Below are positions 1 to 10,137 of a stretch of DNA of 64,000 bases, in pieces. The stretch lies in NCBI GenBank assembly GCA_004352715.1, contig SCFE01000002.1, positions 3,195,004 through 3,259,003 of the forward strand, written 5' to 3'. This stretch comes from Hofstenia miamia. Taxonomy: Eukaryota > Xenacoelomorpha > Acoela. A model generated the notes under the pieces. It saw only the letters and a list, made by a program, of their open reading frames with translations. It was not told where the DNA came from and did not search any database. Position 1 is the first letter of the stretch; each line of letters begins with the position of its first letter. Both the position numbers and the translations under genes were made by a program.

Positions 1-301
1 ATTTGAAATTTTTCAAATAATTTATAAAGCGAAGAGGTTGAAAAAACATTACTTTTTAGCCGCACTTCGTATTACGGTTTCAAATATATATTTTCTGAAG
101 ATCTTGTTCACAGAAAATATTAATATTGCTTGTTGCGCATTTGAACTATTATCTATTTTTCATTTTTATTATAATAAAATAATAAAAAATTCATGTTGAT
201 TTTCCAAAAATTCCATTTTGTATAATGATCGCTTGTTTACCGCAAAATTTATAAAATGATACATAGAATATTTATATTTAAATTAATGCAATAAAGAAAT
301 A

Positions 302-373
302 TTCCCAAGCCGGGAATTGAAATCGGGCCGCGTGGGTGAGAGCCACGATTCTTAACCACTAGTCCACTTGGGA
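302..373 (-). pseudogene. tRNA-Glu(CTC) copy 1, damaged T arm
   Basis: The 72-nt body keeps the anticodon loop CTCTCAC and the 7-bp acceptor stem. Two T-stem pairs are lost and box B is altered, so this copy is probably weak or dead. Confidence 0.7.
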
Positions 374-704
374 CATTATTTGAAATTTTTCAAATAATTT
401 ATAAAGCGAAGTGATTCAAAATACATTAATTTTAGCCGCACTTTGTAATACGGTTTCAAATAAATATTTTCTGAAGATCTTGTTCACAGAAAATATTAAC
501 ATTGCTTGTTGCGCATTTGTACTATTTTCTATTTTTCATTTTTATTATAATAACATAATACGAAATTCATGTTGATTTTCCAAAAATTCTAGAATTTCTG
601 ATTATTAAATATAATCAATTTTGTGTAATGTTCGCTTGTTTTCCGCAAAATATATAAAATGATACATAGAATATTTATATTTAAATTAATGCAATAAAAA
701 AATG

Positions 705-776
705 TTCCCAAGCTGGGAATTGAACCCGGGCCGCGTGGGTGAGAGCCACGAATCCTAACCACTAGACCACTTGGGA
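705..776 (-). tRNA. tRNA-Glu(CTC) copy 2
   Basis: The acceptor, D and anticodon arms match the intact copies. One T-stem mismatch and one T-loop change are present. The anticodon is CTC and the T-run terminator lies just downstream on the minus strand. Confidence 0.75.
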
Positions 777-1107
777 CATTATTTGAAATTTTTTAAATAA
801 TTTATAAAGCAAAGTGGTTCAAAAAACATTAATTTTAGCCGCACTTTCATAATGCCAAAGTTTTATATATTATCTGAAGATCTCGTTCACAGAAAATATT
901 AACATTGCTTGTTGCGCATTTGTACTATTTTCTATTTTTCATTTTTATTATAATAAAATAATACGAAATTCATGTTGATTTTCCAAAAATTCTAGAATTT
1001 CTGATTATTAAATATAATCAATTTTGTATAATGATCGCTTGTTTTCCGCAAAATTTATAAAATGATACATAGAATATTTATATTTAAATTAATGCAATAA
1101 AAAAATA

Positions 1108-1179
1108 TTCCCAAGCCGGGAATCGAACCCGGGCCGCGTGGGTGAGAGCCACGAATCCTAACCACTAGACCACTTGGGA
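1108..1179 (-). tRNA. tRNA-Glu(CTC) copy 3, intact
   Basis: The cloverleaf is complete: acceptor TCCCAAG pairs with CTTGGGA, anticodon stem CGTGG pairs with CCACG, the loop is CTCTCAC (anticodon CTC), and T stem CCGGG pairs with CCCGG. Both A and B boxes (TAGTGGTTAGGA and GGTTCGATTCC) match eukaryotic tRNA-Glu. A run of seven T follows within a few bases on the minus strand, as expected for Pol III termination. Confidence 0.95.
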
Positions 1180-1508
1180 CATTATTTGAAATTTTTCAAA
1201 TAATTTATAAAGCAAAGTGGTTCAAAAAACATTAATTTTAGCCGCACTTCGTATTACGGTTTCAAATATATATTTTCTGAAGATCTTGTTCACAGAAAAT
1301 ATTAACATTGCTTGTTGCGCATTTGTACTATTGTCTATTTTCATTTTTATTATAACAAAATAATACACAATTCAATTTGTTTTCCAAAAATTCTAGAATT
1401 TCTGATTATTAAATATAATCAATTTTGTATAATGATCGCTTGTTTTCCGCAAAATTTATAAAATGATACATAGAATATTTATATTTAAATTAATGCAATA
1501 AAAAAATA

Positions 1509-1580
1509 TTCCCAAGCCGGGAATCGAACCCGGGCCGCGTGGGTGAGAGCCACGAATCCTAACCACTAGACCACTTGGGA
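1509..1580 (-). tRNA. tRNA-Glu(CTC) copy 4, intact
   Basis: This copy is identical to copy 3 in the tRNA body, with all stems paired, anticodon CTC, intact A and B boxes and a downstream T-run. Confidence 0.95.
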
Positions 1581-1718
1581 CATTATTTGAAATTTTTCAA
1601 ATAATTTATAAAGCGAACAGGTTGAAAAAACATTACTTTTTAGCCACACTTCGTATTACGGTTTCAAATATATATTTACTGAAGATCTTGTTCACAGAAA
1701 ATATTAACATTGCTTGTT

Positions 1719-1727
1719 NACTTGGGA
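1719..1727 (-). other. Collapsed array unit at a single N
   Basis: A single N at 1719 joins mid-spacer sequence (gcttgtt) directly to the first eight bases of a tRNA unit. A contig join has therefore skipped roughly 200 bp, including most of one tRNA gene. Confidence 0.8.
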
Positions 1728-2059
1728 CATCATTCGAAATTTTTCAAATAATTTATGAAGCGAAGATGTTGAAAAAAACATTTCTTTTTAGCCGCCATTC
1801 GTATTACGGTTTAAAATATATATTTTCTGAAGATCTTGTTCACAGAAAATATTAACATTGCTTGTTGCGCATTTGTACTATTGTCTATTTTTCATTTTTA
1901 TTATAATAAAATAATACAAAATTCATGTTGATTTTCCAAAAATTCTAGAATTTCTGATTATTAAATATAATCATTTTTGTATAATGATCGCTTGTTTATC
2001 GCAAAATTTATAAAATGATACATAGAATATTTATATTTAAATTAATGCAATAAAAAATA

Positions 2060-2129
2060 TTACCAAGCCGGGAATCGAAACCGGGCCTTGGGTGAGAGAC
2101 ACGAATCCTAACCACTAGACCAATTGGGA
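2060..2129 (-). pseudogene. tRNA-Glu copy 6, shortened
   Basis: Only 70 nt remain. Bases are missing between the anticodon and T arms, the anticodon stem is mispaired and an acceptor pair is lost. The anticodon loop still reads CTCTCAC. Confidence 0.75.
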
Positions 2130-2433
2130 CATTATTAGAAATTTTTCAAATAATTTATAAAGCGAAGAGGTGGAAAAAAACATTATTTATAGCCGCAATT
2201 CGTTTTACGGTTTCAAATATATATTTTCTGAAGGTCTTGTTCACAGCAAATATTAACATTGCTTGTTGCGCATTTGTACTATTGTCTATTTTTCATTTTT
2301 ATTATAATAAAGTAATACAAAATTCATGTTGATTATTAAATATGATACATTTTGTATAATGATCGCTAGTTTACAGCAAAATTTATAAAATGATACATAG
2401 AATATATAAATTTAAATTAATGAAAAAAAAATA

Positions 2434-2505
2434 TTTCCAAGCCGGGAATCGAACCCGGGCCGCGTGGGTGAGAGCCACGAATCCTAACCACTAGACCACT
2501 TGGGA
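2434..2505 (-). tRNA. tRNA-Glu(CTC) copy 7
   Basis: The body is canonical except for one substitution in the 3' acceptor strand that breaks one pair. Anticodon CTC, A and B boxes and T-run terminator are intact. Confidence 0.85.
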
Positions 2506-2542
2506 CATTATTTGAAATTTTTCAAATAATTTATAAAGCGAA

Positions 2543-3102
2543 NNNNNNNNNNNNNNNNNNNNNNNNNNNNNNNNNNNNNNNNNNNNNNNNNNNNNNNNNN
2601 NNNNNNNNNNNNNNNNNNNNNNNNNNNNNNNNNNNNNNNNNNNNNNNNNNNNNNNNNNNNNNNNNNNNNNNNNNNNNNNNNNNNNNNNNNNNNNNNNNNN
2701 NNNNNNNNNNNNNNNNNNNNNNNNNNNNNNNNNNNNNNNNNNNNNNNNNNNNNNNNNNNNNNNNNNNNNNNNNNNNNNNNNNNNNNNNNNNNNNNNNNNN
2801 NNNNNNNNNNNNNNNNNNNNNNNNNNNNNNNNNNNNNNNNNNNNNNNNNNNNNNNNNNNNNNNNNNNNNNNNNNNNNNNNNNNNNNNNNNNNNNNNNNNN
2901 NNNNNNNNNNNNNNNNNNNNNNNNNNNNNNNNNNNNNNNNNNNNNNNNNNNNNNNNNNNNNNNNNNNNNNNNNNNNNNNNNNNNNNNNNNNNNNNNNNNN
3001 NNNNNNNNNNNNNNNNNNNNNNNNNNNNNNNNNNNNNNNNNNNNNNNNNNNNNNNNNNNNNNNNNNNNNNNNNNNNNNNNNNNNNNNNNNNNNNNNNNNN
3101 NN
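2543..3102. other. Assembly gap (560 N) inside the tRNA array
   Basis: Array sequence sits on both sides, so the gap probably holds at least one further unit. Confidence 0.98.
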
Positions 3103-3160
3103 GCAAAATTTATAAAATGATACATAGAATATTTATATTTAAATTAATGCAAAAAAAATA

Positions 3161-3233
3161 TTCGAAAAAGCCGGGAATCGAACCCGGGCCGGGGGGGGGA
3201 GACACGAATCCTAACCACTAGGCCACTTAAGGC
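3161..3233 (-). pseudogene. tRNA-Glu copy 8, anticodon arm lost
   Basis: The T arm is canonical, but the anticodon arm is replaced by a G-run on the plus strand and both acceptor strands have changed. The adjacent spacer near 3340-3410 is also unusually noisy, with homopolymer expansions, so local sequence quality may be poor. Confidence 0.7.
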
Positions 3234-3568
3234 AATATTTGGAATTTTTCAAATAATTTATAAAGCGAAAAGGTTGAAAAAAACATTACTTTTTAGCCGC
3301 ACTTCGTATTACGGTTTTAAATATATATTTTTTTAAAAGGTTTTTTTCACAAAAAATTTTAAAAATTGTTTTTGCCGCTTTTTATTTTTGTCTTTTTATC
3401 TTTTTTTATTATAATAAAATAATCCAAAATTCATGTTAATTTTCCAAAATTTCTAGAATTTCTGATTATTAAATATAATCAATTTTGTATAATTATCGCT
3501 TGTTTACCGCAAAATTTATAAAATGATACATAGAATATTTATATTTAAGTTAATGCAATAAATAATTA

Positions 3569-3640
3569 TTCCCCAGCCGGGAATCAAACCCGGGCCGCGT
3601 GGGTGAGAGCCACGAATCCTAACCACTAGACCACTTCAGA
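3569..3640 (-). pseudogene. tRNA-Glu(CTC) copy 9, damaged acceptor
   Basis: The anticodon is CTC and the D arm is intact. The acceptor strands TCTGAAG and CTGGGGA leave two mismatches, and box B has one change. The 5' strand TCTGAAG is shared with copies 11 and 12. Confidence 0.6.
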
Positions 3641-3973
3641 CATTATTTGAAAATTTTTGAAATAATTTATAAAGCGAAAAGTTTGAAAAAAACATTACTT
3701 TTTAACCGCACTTCGTATTACGGTTTCAAATATATTTTCTGAAGATCTTGTTCACAGAAAATATTAATATTGCTTGTTGCGCATTTTTACTATTTTCTAT
3801 TTTTTATTTTTTTTATTATATTAAAATAATACAAAATTCATGTTAATTTTCAAAAAATTCTAGAATTTCTGATTATTAAATATAATCAATTTTGTACAAT
3901 GATCGCTTGTTTACCGCAAAATTTATAGAATTATACATAGAATATTTATATTTAAATTAATGCAATAAAAAAT

Positions 3974-4045
3974 TTCCCAAGCCGGGAATCGAACCCGGGC
4001 CCGCGTGGGTAAAAACCACGAACCTAACCACTAGACCACTTGGGA
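3974..4045 (-). tRNA. tRNA-Glu-like copy 10 with TTT anticodon
   Basis: The acceptor and T arms are Glu-type and fully paired. The anticodon loop is TTTTTAC instead of CTCTCAC, giving anticodon TTT (a Lys anticodon). One base is lost next to the D arm and one is gained beside the variable region, so folding may suffer. It may be a pseudogene. Confidence 0.6.
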
Positions 4046-4376
4046 CATTATTTGAAATTTTTCAAATAATTTATAAAGCAAAGTGGTTTAAAAAACATTA
4101 AATTTTAGCCGCACTTCGTATTACGGTTTCAAATATATATTTTCTGAAGATCTTGTTTGAAGAAAATATTAGCATTGCTTGTTGCGCATTTGTACTATTG
4201 TCTATTTTTCATTTTTATTATAATAAAATAATACAAAATTCATGTTGATTTTCCAAAAATTCTAGAATTTCTGATTATTAAATATAATAAATTTTGTACA
4301 ATGATCGCTTGTTTACCGCAAAATTTATGAATTATACATAGAATATTTATATTTAAATTAATGCAATAAAAAAATA

Positions 4377-4448
4377 TTCCCAAGCCGGGAATCGAACCCG
4401 GGCCGCGTGGGTAAAAACCACGAATCCTAACCACTAGACCACTTCAGA
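4377..4448 (-). tRNA. tRNA-Glu-like copy 11 with TTT anticodon
   Basis: D, anticodon and T stems are all canonical, and the loop is TTTTTAC (anticodon TTT). The 5' acceptor strand TCTGAAG leaves one G-G mismatch and one wobble against CTTGGGA. The three loop changes from the canonical copy are all C to T on the tRNA strand. Confidence 0.65.
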
Positions 4449-4777
4449 CATTATTTGAAATTTTTGAAATAATTTATAAAGCGAAAAGGTTGAAAAAAAC
4501 ATTACTTTTTAGCCGCACTTCGTATTACGGTTTCAAATATATATTTTCTGAAGATCTTGTTCACAGAAAATATTAACATTGCTTGTTGCGCATTTTTACT
4601 ATTGTCTATTTATCATTTTTTTAATAATAAAATAATACAAATTTCATGTTGATTTTCCTAAATTACTAGAATTTTTAATTAAATATAATAAATTTGGTAT
4701 AATGATCGGTAGTTTACCTCAAAATTTTTAAAATGATACATAGAATATTTATAATTAAATTAATGCAATAAAAAATA

Positions 4778-4849
4778 TTCCCAAGCGGGGAATCGAACCC
4801 GCGCCTTATGGGTGATAGCCACGAATCCTAACCACTAGACCACTTCAGA
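4778..4849 (-). pseudogene. tRNA-Glu-like copy 12 with ATC anticodon
   Basis: The loop reads CTATCAC, so positions 34-36 are ATC. The anticodon stem is mispaired (CCATA opposite CGTGG) and the acceptor carries the TCTGAAG change. It is probably not functional. Confidence 0.6.
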
Positions 4850-5167
4850 CATTATTTGTAATTTTTGAAACAATTTATAAAGCGAAAAGGTTGAAAAAAA
4901 CATTACTTTTTAGCCACCCTTCGTATTACGGTTTCAAATATGTATTTTCTGAAGATCTTGTTCACAGAAAATATTAACATATCTTTTTGCGCATTTGTAC
5001 TATTGTGTATTTTTCAATTTTATTATAATAAAATAATACAAAATTCATGTTGATTTTCTAAATTACTAGAATTTTTTTTTAATTTGTATAATGATCACTA
5101 GTTTACCGCAATATTTATAAAATGATACCTAGAATATTTATATTTAAATTAATGCAATAAAAAAATG

Positions 5168-5239
5168 TTCCCAAGCCTGGAATCGAACCCGGGCCGCGTG
5201 GGGAAGAGCCACGAATTCTAATTACTAGACCACTTGGGA
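5168..5239 (-). pseudogene. tRNA-Glu-like copy 13 with CTT anticodon
   Basis: The acceptor stem is intact. The loop reads CTCTTCC, so positions 34-36 are CTT. The conserved D-loop GG is changed to AA, which should weaken D-loop/T-loop contact. Confidence 0.6.
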
Positions 5240-5571
5240 CAATTTTTGAATTTTTTCAAATTACTTATAAAGCGAAGTAGTTGAAAAAAGTATAACATGT
5301 ATTGCTGCACGTCGTGTTATCATTTCAAATATATATTTTCCGAAGATCTTGTTCACCGTAAATATCCTAATTGTTTTTTGCACATTTGTTGTATTTTCTG
5401 TTATTTATTTTTCTTATAATAAAATAACATAAAATTCATGTTGATTTTCCAAAAATTCAAGAATTTCTGATTAATAAATATAATCAATTTTGTATAATGA
5501 TCGCTAGTTTACCGCAAAATATAAAATGATACATAGAATATTTATATTTAAATTAATGCAATAAAAAAATA

Positions 5572-5643
5572 TTCCCAAGCCGGGAATCGAACCCGGGCCG
5601 CGTGGGTTAGAGCCACGAATCCTAACCACTAGACCACTTAGAA
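5572..5643 (-). tRNA. tRNA-Glu-like copy 14 with CTA (amber) anticodon
   Basis: The D arm, anticodon stem (CGTGG with CCACG) and T arm match the intact copies. The loop is CTCTAAC, so positions 34-36 read CTA, which would pair with UAG. The 5' acceptor strand TTCTAAG still pairs along its length with CTTGGGA using two G-U wobbles. A T-run terminator follows. By structure this is a suppressor-type tRNA gene, but a single base separates it from CTC and its expression is unknown. Confidence 0.7.
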
Positions 5644-5975
5644 CATTTTTTGTAATTTTTCAAATAATTTAAAAATCGATGTGATTAAAAAAGTTTTAGA
5701 TTATTGCTGTTGTCGTATTTCGATTTGAAATATATATTTTACGAAGATCCTTTTTCACTGTAAATATTTTGATTGTTTTTTGCGCATTTGTTGCATTGTC
5801 TGTTATTTATTTTTATTATAATAAAATAATATAAAATTCATGTTGATTTTCAAAAAATTCTAGAATTTCTGATTATTAAATATAATCAATTTTGTATTAT
5901 GATCGCTTGTTTACCGCAAAATTTATAAAATGATACATACAATATTTATAATTAAATTAATGCAATAAAAAAATA

Positions 5976-6047
5976 TTCCCAAGCCGGGAATCGAACCCGG
6001 GCCGCGTGGATGAGAGCCACGAATCCTAACCACTAGACCACTTGGGA
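5976..6047 (-). tRNA. tRNA-Glu(CTC) copy 15
   Basis: This copy is canonical in all stems. The only difference is C to T at position 38 of the anticodon loop (CTCTCAT). The T-run terminator is present. Confidence 0.9.
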
Positions 6048-6381
6048 CATTATTTGAAATTTTTCAAATAATTTATAAAGCGAAAAGGTTGAAAAAAACA
6101 TTACATTTATTTTTGCACGTCGTATGACGATTTCAAATATACATTTTCCGAAGATCTTCTTCACTGTAAATATTTTGATTGTTTTTTGCGCATTTGTTGT
6201 ATTGTCTGTTATTTATTTTTATTATAATAAAATAATATAATATTCATGTTGATTTTCCAAAATTACTAGAATTTCTGATTATAAAATATAATAAATTTTC
6301 TATAATAATCCCTAGTTTACCGCAAAATGTAAAAAGTGATACATACAATAATTATATTTATATTAATGCAATAAAAAAATA

Positions 6382-6412
6382 TTCCCAAGACGGGTATCGA
6401 ACCCGGTACGCG
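6382..6412 (-). pseudogene. tRNA-Glu copy 16, 3' fragment only
   Basis: Only the 3' acceptor strand and a mutated T arm remain. The sequence then jumps to spacer from another part of the unit (cgttcacagtaaatatt), indicating a deletion of the 5' tRNA half and adjoining spacer. Confidence 0.75.
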
Positions 6413-6644
6413 TTCACAGTAAATATTAAGATTAAAAAGCGAAGTGATTTAAAAAAGTATGAGATTATTGCTGCACGTCGTATTTCGATTTGAAATATAT
6501 ATTTTACGAAGATCTTCTTCACTGTAAATATTTTGATTGTTTTTTGCGCATTTGTTGCATTGTCTGTTTTTTATTTTAATTATAATAAAATAATATAAAA
6601 TTCATGTTGATTTTCCAAAATTACTAGAATTTTTTATTATTAAA

Positions 6645-6880
6645 TTTAGAAAAAATATGCGAACATTCCTCTTTCACAGACAATGCATACTTAATGACAA
6701 TAATACAGTACACTCCTTTGAAAATTTCGTAAGATCCTAGATAATGTACACACACAAACACAAATCCCCAACAAACACACATCACACAATTATATATGTA
6801 TACGTTGGCATTATTTTGTGAATAGTTTTTAGTTTATAGTCTTGTACCAAAAATTTTTTGCAATAAATTTCTTTTGACTC
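6645..6880. mobile_element. 236-bp unclassified insertion in an array spacer
   Basis: Array spacer is interrupted by unrelated sequence and resumes cleanly. TTAAA occurs at both edges (6640-6644 and 6881-6885) and once at the matching place in undisturbed units, so it looks like a target duplication (TTAA or TTAAA). The insert contains TATA-like ttatatatgtata and a plus-strand AATAAA near its right end. It has no obvious TG...CA ends or inverted repeats. It could be a solo LTR or another short element. Confidence 0.55.
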
Positions 6881-6978
6881 TTAAAAATAATAAATTTTGT
6901 ATAATGATCCCTAGTTTACCGCAATATTTAAAAAATGATACATACAATATTTATATTTATATTCATGCAAAAAAAGTA

Positions 6979-7050
6979 TTTCCAACCCGGGAATCGAACT
7001 CAGGTCGCGGGGGTGAGAGCCACGAATCATAACCACTAGACCACTTGGGA
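6979..7050 (-). pseudogene. tRNA-Glu copy 17, decayed
   Basis: The anticodon loop still reads CTCTCAC, but two acceptor pairs and the T stem are broken. Confidence 0.65.
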
Positions 7051-7599
7051 CATTATTTGAAATTTTTCAAATTATTCATAAATCGAAGAGATTGAAAAAA
7101 ACATTACCTTTATTGCCGCACTTCGTATTACGATTTCAAATATATATTTTCCGAAGATCTTGTTCACAGTAAATATTAGGATTGCTTGTTGCGCATTTGT
7201 TGTATTATCTGATTTTTTTATTATTATAAATTAATATAAAATTCATGTTCGTTTTTTTAAAATTACTAGAATTTCTGATTGTTACATATAATAAATTTTG
7301 TATAATGATATCTGGTTTACCGCAAATTTAAATAAGTGACATACAATAATTATATTTATATTCAATCATTAAAGTAACTTTTTGTAATTTTCGACATTTG
7401 CTTTTTTGTTTTCTCAATTTGTCGTTTATCTCTTTCAATATAAGATCTTGATTTTGTTTTTCTATCATCTCCTCCTCAGCGATCTCTTAGCATAATTGGG
7501 ATTATTGGTTCTCCTTTTTTATCCACGTTGAGCTCTGGTAACTCTTCTTATGTGTTGTGTGGAATAAATTGAAATTCGGTTTTCTTTCCTTCCTTCTTT

Positions 7600-8152
7600 T
7601 CTAAATCTCTTTCATATTTGAGAAATGAGGTCCAGAAATCCGCATTGCTATGTAGTTTTCCTTTCCTATGCTCGATTGTAAAGTTAAACTCATTCAGGTA
7701 TTCTATCCATCATGATATGATTGATGATTTATCTCCCAACAATTTTTTAGCCATGCGAAGCCACTTTTATTAATTCTTACATGAAACTTTTTCTTAATCA
7801 GAAAGTGTCAAAATTTCTTAATGCTTTCAATTAATGCAAGCATTTGTAGTTTCATAGATCCATAATTCTCTTCACTCGGTTTTAGTTTTCTACTAAAGAA
7901 CTGAACCGGCACCTCTTTATTGTCTTTTATCTGTCCCAGAATCACGCATATGGCAACTTTACTCGCGTCACAGTCAAGTATAAACTCCTTTGAGTAGTCC
8001 GGCGTGTTGAGCGAGGGTAACTTCAATAATTCTTGTTTTATATTGTCAATCTCCTCCTGTTGTTCCCACGTCCATACAAATGGTACCAACTTCTTCATAA
8101 GATTAGTCATTTTTGCTGTTTTAAATGTTAAATAATAATTGAAAAACCCCAT
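7600..8152 (-). pseudogene. RNase H domain remnant of the gypsy element
   Basis: The connection and RNase H part follows RT directly: NYYLTFKTAKMTNL, FVWTWEQQEEIDNIKQ, then FILDCDASKVAICVILGQ with the first catalytic Asp and VQFFSRKLKPSEENYGSMK. The domain runs on in broken frames to about 7600. No integrase HHCC or DDE motifs are visible before the element ends near 7366. Confidence 0.8.
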
Positions 8153-8206
8153 GATTCTTTGTAGGTCCTTCTTATTATTTGGTTTTTCAATTTTTTGTAT
8201 TATTTC

Positions 8207-9138
8207 TCATGTGTTATCCTTCATGCTTATTTGTCCTTTCCCTATTATTCTGCCAATGAATACCACTTTTTCTTTCAATATATCACATTTGTTTCCATTT
8301 ACTCTCAGTCCGGTTTCTTTTAATATTTTCAGAGTTCTATCCAACTTCTCTAGATGTTGTTCCACTGTATCACTAGTTATTATGATGTCATCAATGTACG
8401 CATTTATACCTTCTTCAATTCTGTGCTGTTTATTTTTTAGATCCTTTGTGATATATCCAAACACCATATAGATCCACTCGTAGAGTCCATACAGTGTTAT
8501 GAAGGCTGTCTTCTCAATATCTTTTGGCTCCATCTGCACCTGCCAGTATGACTTGCATAAATCTATCACTGTAAAGTATTTATGTTTGCTTGCTTCATTA
8601 TACATGTCTTCAATTCTGGGTAACAGGTACAAATGTTTTTTTGTGATTGCATTCAATTTTCTGAAGTCGATACACAGCCTGTATTTCTTTCCTTGTTTGA
8701 CAAATACTATTGGTGCTGCATACGGATAAACGCTAGGTCTAATAATTTTGTTATCCATAAGTTCACAGAGTATCCTGTTATATTCATCTTTCAGTTGCTT
8801 TAGGACTCTCCATACTGGTAGTTTATTGGTTTGTCCGTTTTAGTGACGATTTCATGAGTTTCGCCAATAGCTTGTCCAACACTAATTTCACCAAAATTTA
8901 AGATTCTGCTGTGTTTCTGAAATAATTTTTGTAACTGTTCTCTCTCACTCTGCTTTAAGTGTTCATAGTCTTCTTCTTTGATCTCCGGTATTCTCTCTTC
9001 TTCTTCTTCAGCTTTCATCCCTGTGCCCTTTAGTTGGCTGTGGGAATTACTTGCTTTGATGGTGTTCATCCATGCGCCCTTTAATTGGCATTGCGAATTA
9101 CTAACTCCATCATTTTCCTCTATCGATTTCCATATCAT
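8207..9138 (-). pseudogene. Ty3/gypsy reverse transcriptase remnant
   Basis: Two open pieces (8800-9138 and 8207-8758) cover the RT. Visible family signs are IRPSVYPYAAPIVFVKQ, LCIDFRKLNAIT, FTVIDLCKSYWQV and the catalytic YIDDIIITS. Part of the segment between the fingers and YIDD is shortened compared with gypsy RTs. The enzyme would copy element RNA into DNA in the cytoplasm; this copy is broken. Confidence 0.88.
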
Positions 9139-9439
9139 TCTGATGCTGGATTTGACTTATTTTCCATAGATTTTTACTTTAGTTTGATTTATGTTGACAT
9201 TCCTGTTCATTGCGTTTAATATTGGGATTTTTCCTTCTCCTTTCTTGATCATACAGATACTTGAAGGCATCAAAATTCGTTTCATATTTATTCCTCTCTG
9301 TTCATTTAACATGATCTCTACTGTTATATTTCTTCAGACTTTATTGCATGCATTTTCCAGTGATACAGTTGCAATTTAATGACACCCACAAGTTCGAATA
9401 ATATGTTCTCGTCTTGTTGTTGTTCCTCCATTTCTATCT

Positions 9440-9800
9440 CTTCCTGTACTCTAATGGTTCTGTTCGCATAATTTATGACACATTTATTTTTTGATAGAAA
9501 GTCGTCTCCCTATTATATTTCATATGGTAACATGATCTTATGAGTGTCAACCATGATTAGAGATTGTTTGAACATGTTATTAGCTATCCTCATTCTCACT
9601 TGTTCCAGCATTCCTTTTGTGTTGATATATTCAACTGACGCATTAATTAGTCTGTTTTGTGATCTTAGTAATTCCTCTTTTGTGAATCCTAATTCATTGC
9701 ACACTTGTCCATTATAATCAATTTCACTGCACCCATGTCGATAGTAGCTATAATCAATACTCCACTAACCACAACTGTAATTGTGTTGACGTTATGTAAA
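9440..9800 (-). pseudogene. Retropepsin (aspartic protease) remnant
   Basis: Between the knuckle and RT, the minus strand reads ATIDMGAVKLII, which fits the active-site region D-[ST]-G-A of retroelement proteases with Met in place of Ser/Thr. A further open piece (9513-9704) continues the domain after a frame change. The key change and the breaks make it inactive. Confidence 0.6.
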
Positions 9801-10025
9801 TCAGTTAATATCATTACTGGTGCGCGGTTTTGCTGAGATGGTGCTCCTTCTAGTTTTCTGATTCCTCGGCTGTTTCATTTCCTTCATGTTTGGATAGCAT
9901 TTCAGTTTCAGAATATCTTCGTCTTCATCCTCTATTACATTTATCAACTTCCTGCATTCGGGTGTCTGGTAGCCCTTTTGTCCGCAATTATAACACTGAA
10001 CATCTCTTTCCTTCCCTTTTTTCAT
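9801..10025 (-). pseudogene. Gag zinc-knuckle remnant
   Basis: The segment has CYNCGQKGYQTPEC, a CCHC knuckle spacing (C-x2-C-x4-x-x4-C) in which the usual His is Tyr. This fits the nucleocapsid end of a gypsy Gag. The changed ligand should weaken zinc binding, in line with the decay of the copy. Confidence 0.75.
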
Positions 10026-10137
10026 TTGTCCTTCTTGAGTTTTTATTTTAATGACTTTCTCATTTCTCTTTGTACTGTTTGCTTGTGAGAATTTGGGTTG
10101 TGATTGCTACCTTACTTTCCAGTTTGAGGTACTTTGT

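Noticed and set aside
2508-3125. Long open frames spanning the N gap
   Set aside because: They consist almost entirely of unknown residues; the gap lies inside the tRNA array.
4240-4434. 64-codon frame across a tRNA unit
   Set aside because: It runs through tRNA copy 11 and its spacer; the tRNA explains the conservation.
1-7050. Regularly spaced conserved blocks that could resemble a CRISPR-like array
   Set aside because: The unit is about 403 bp, the conserved block is a tRNA and the spacers are also conserved; it is a tandem gene array.
8139-8729. Plus-strand frames over the gypsy RT
   Set aside because: They are antisense shadows of the minus-strand RT, which has clear motifs.
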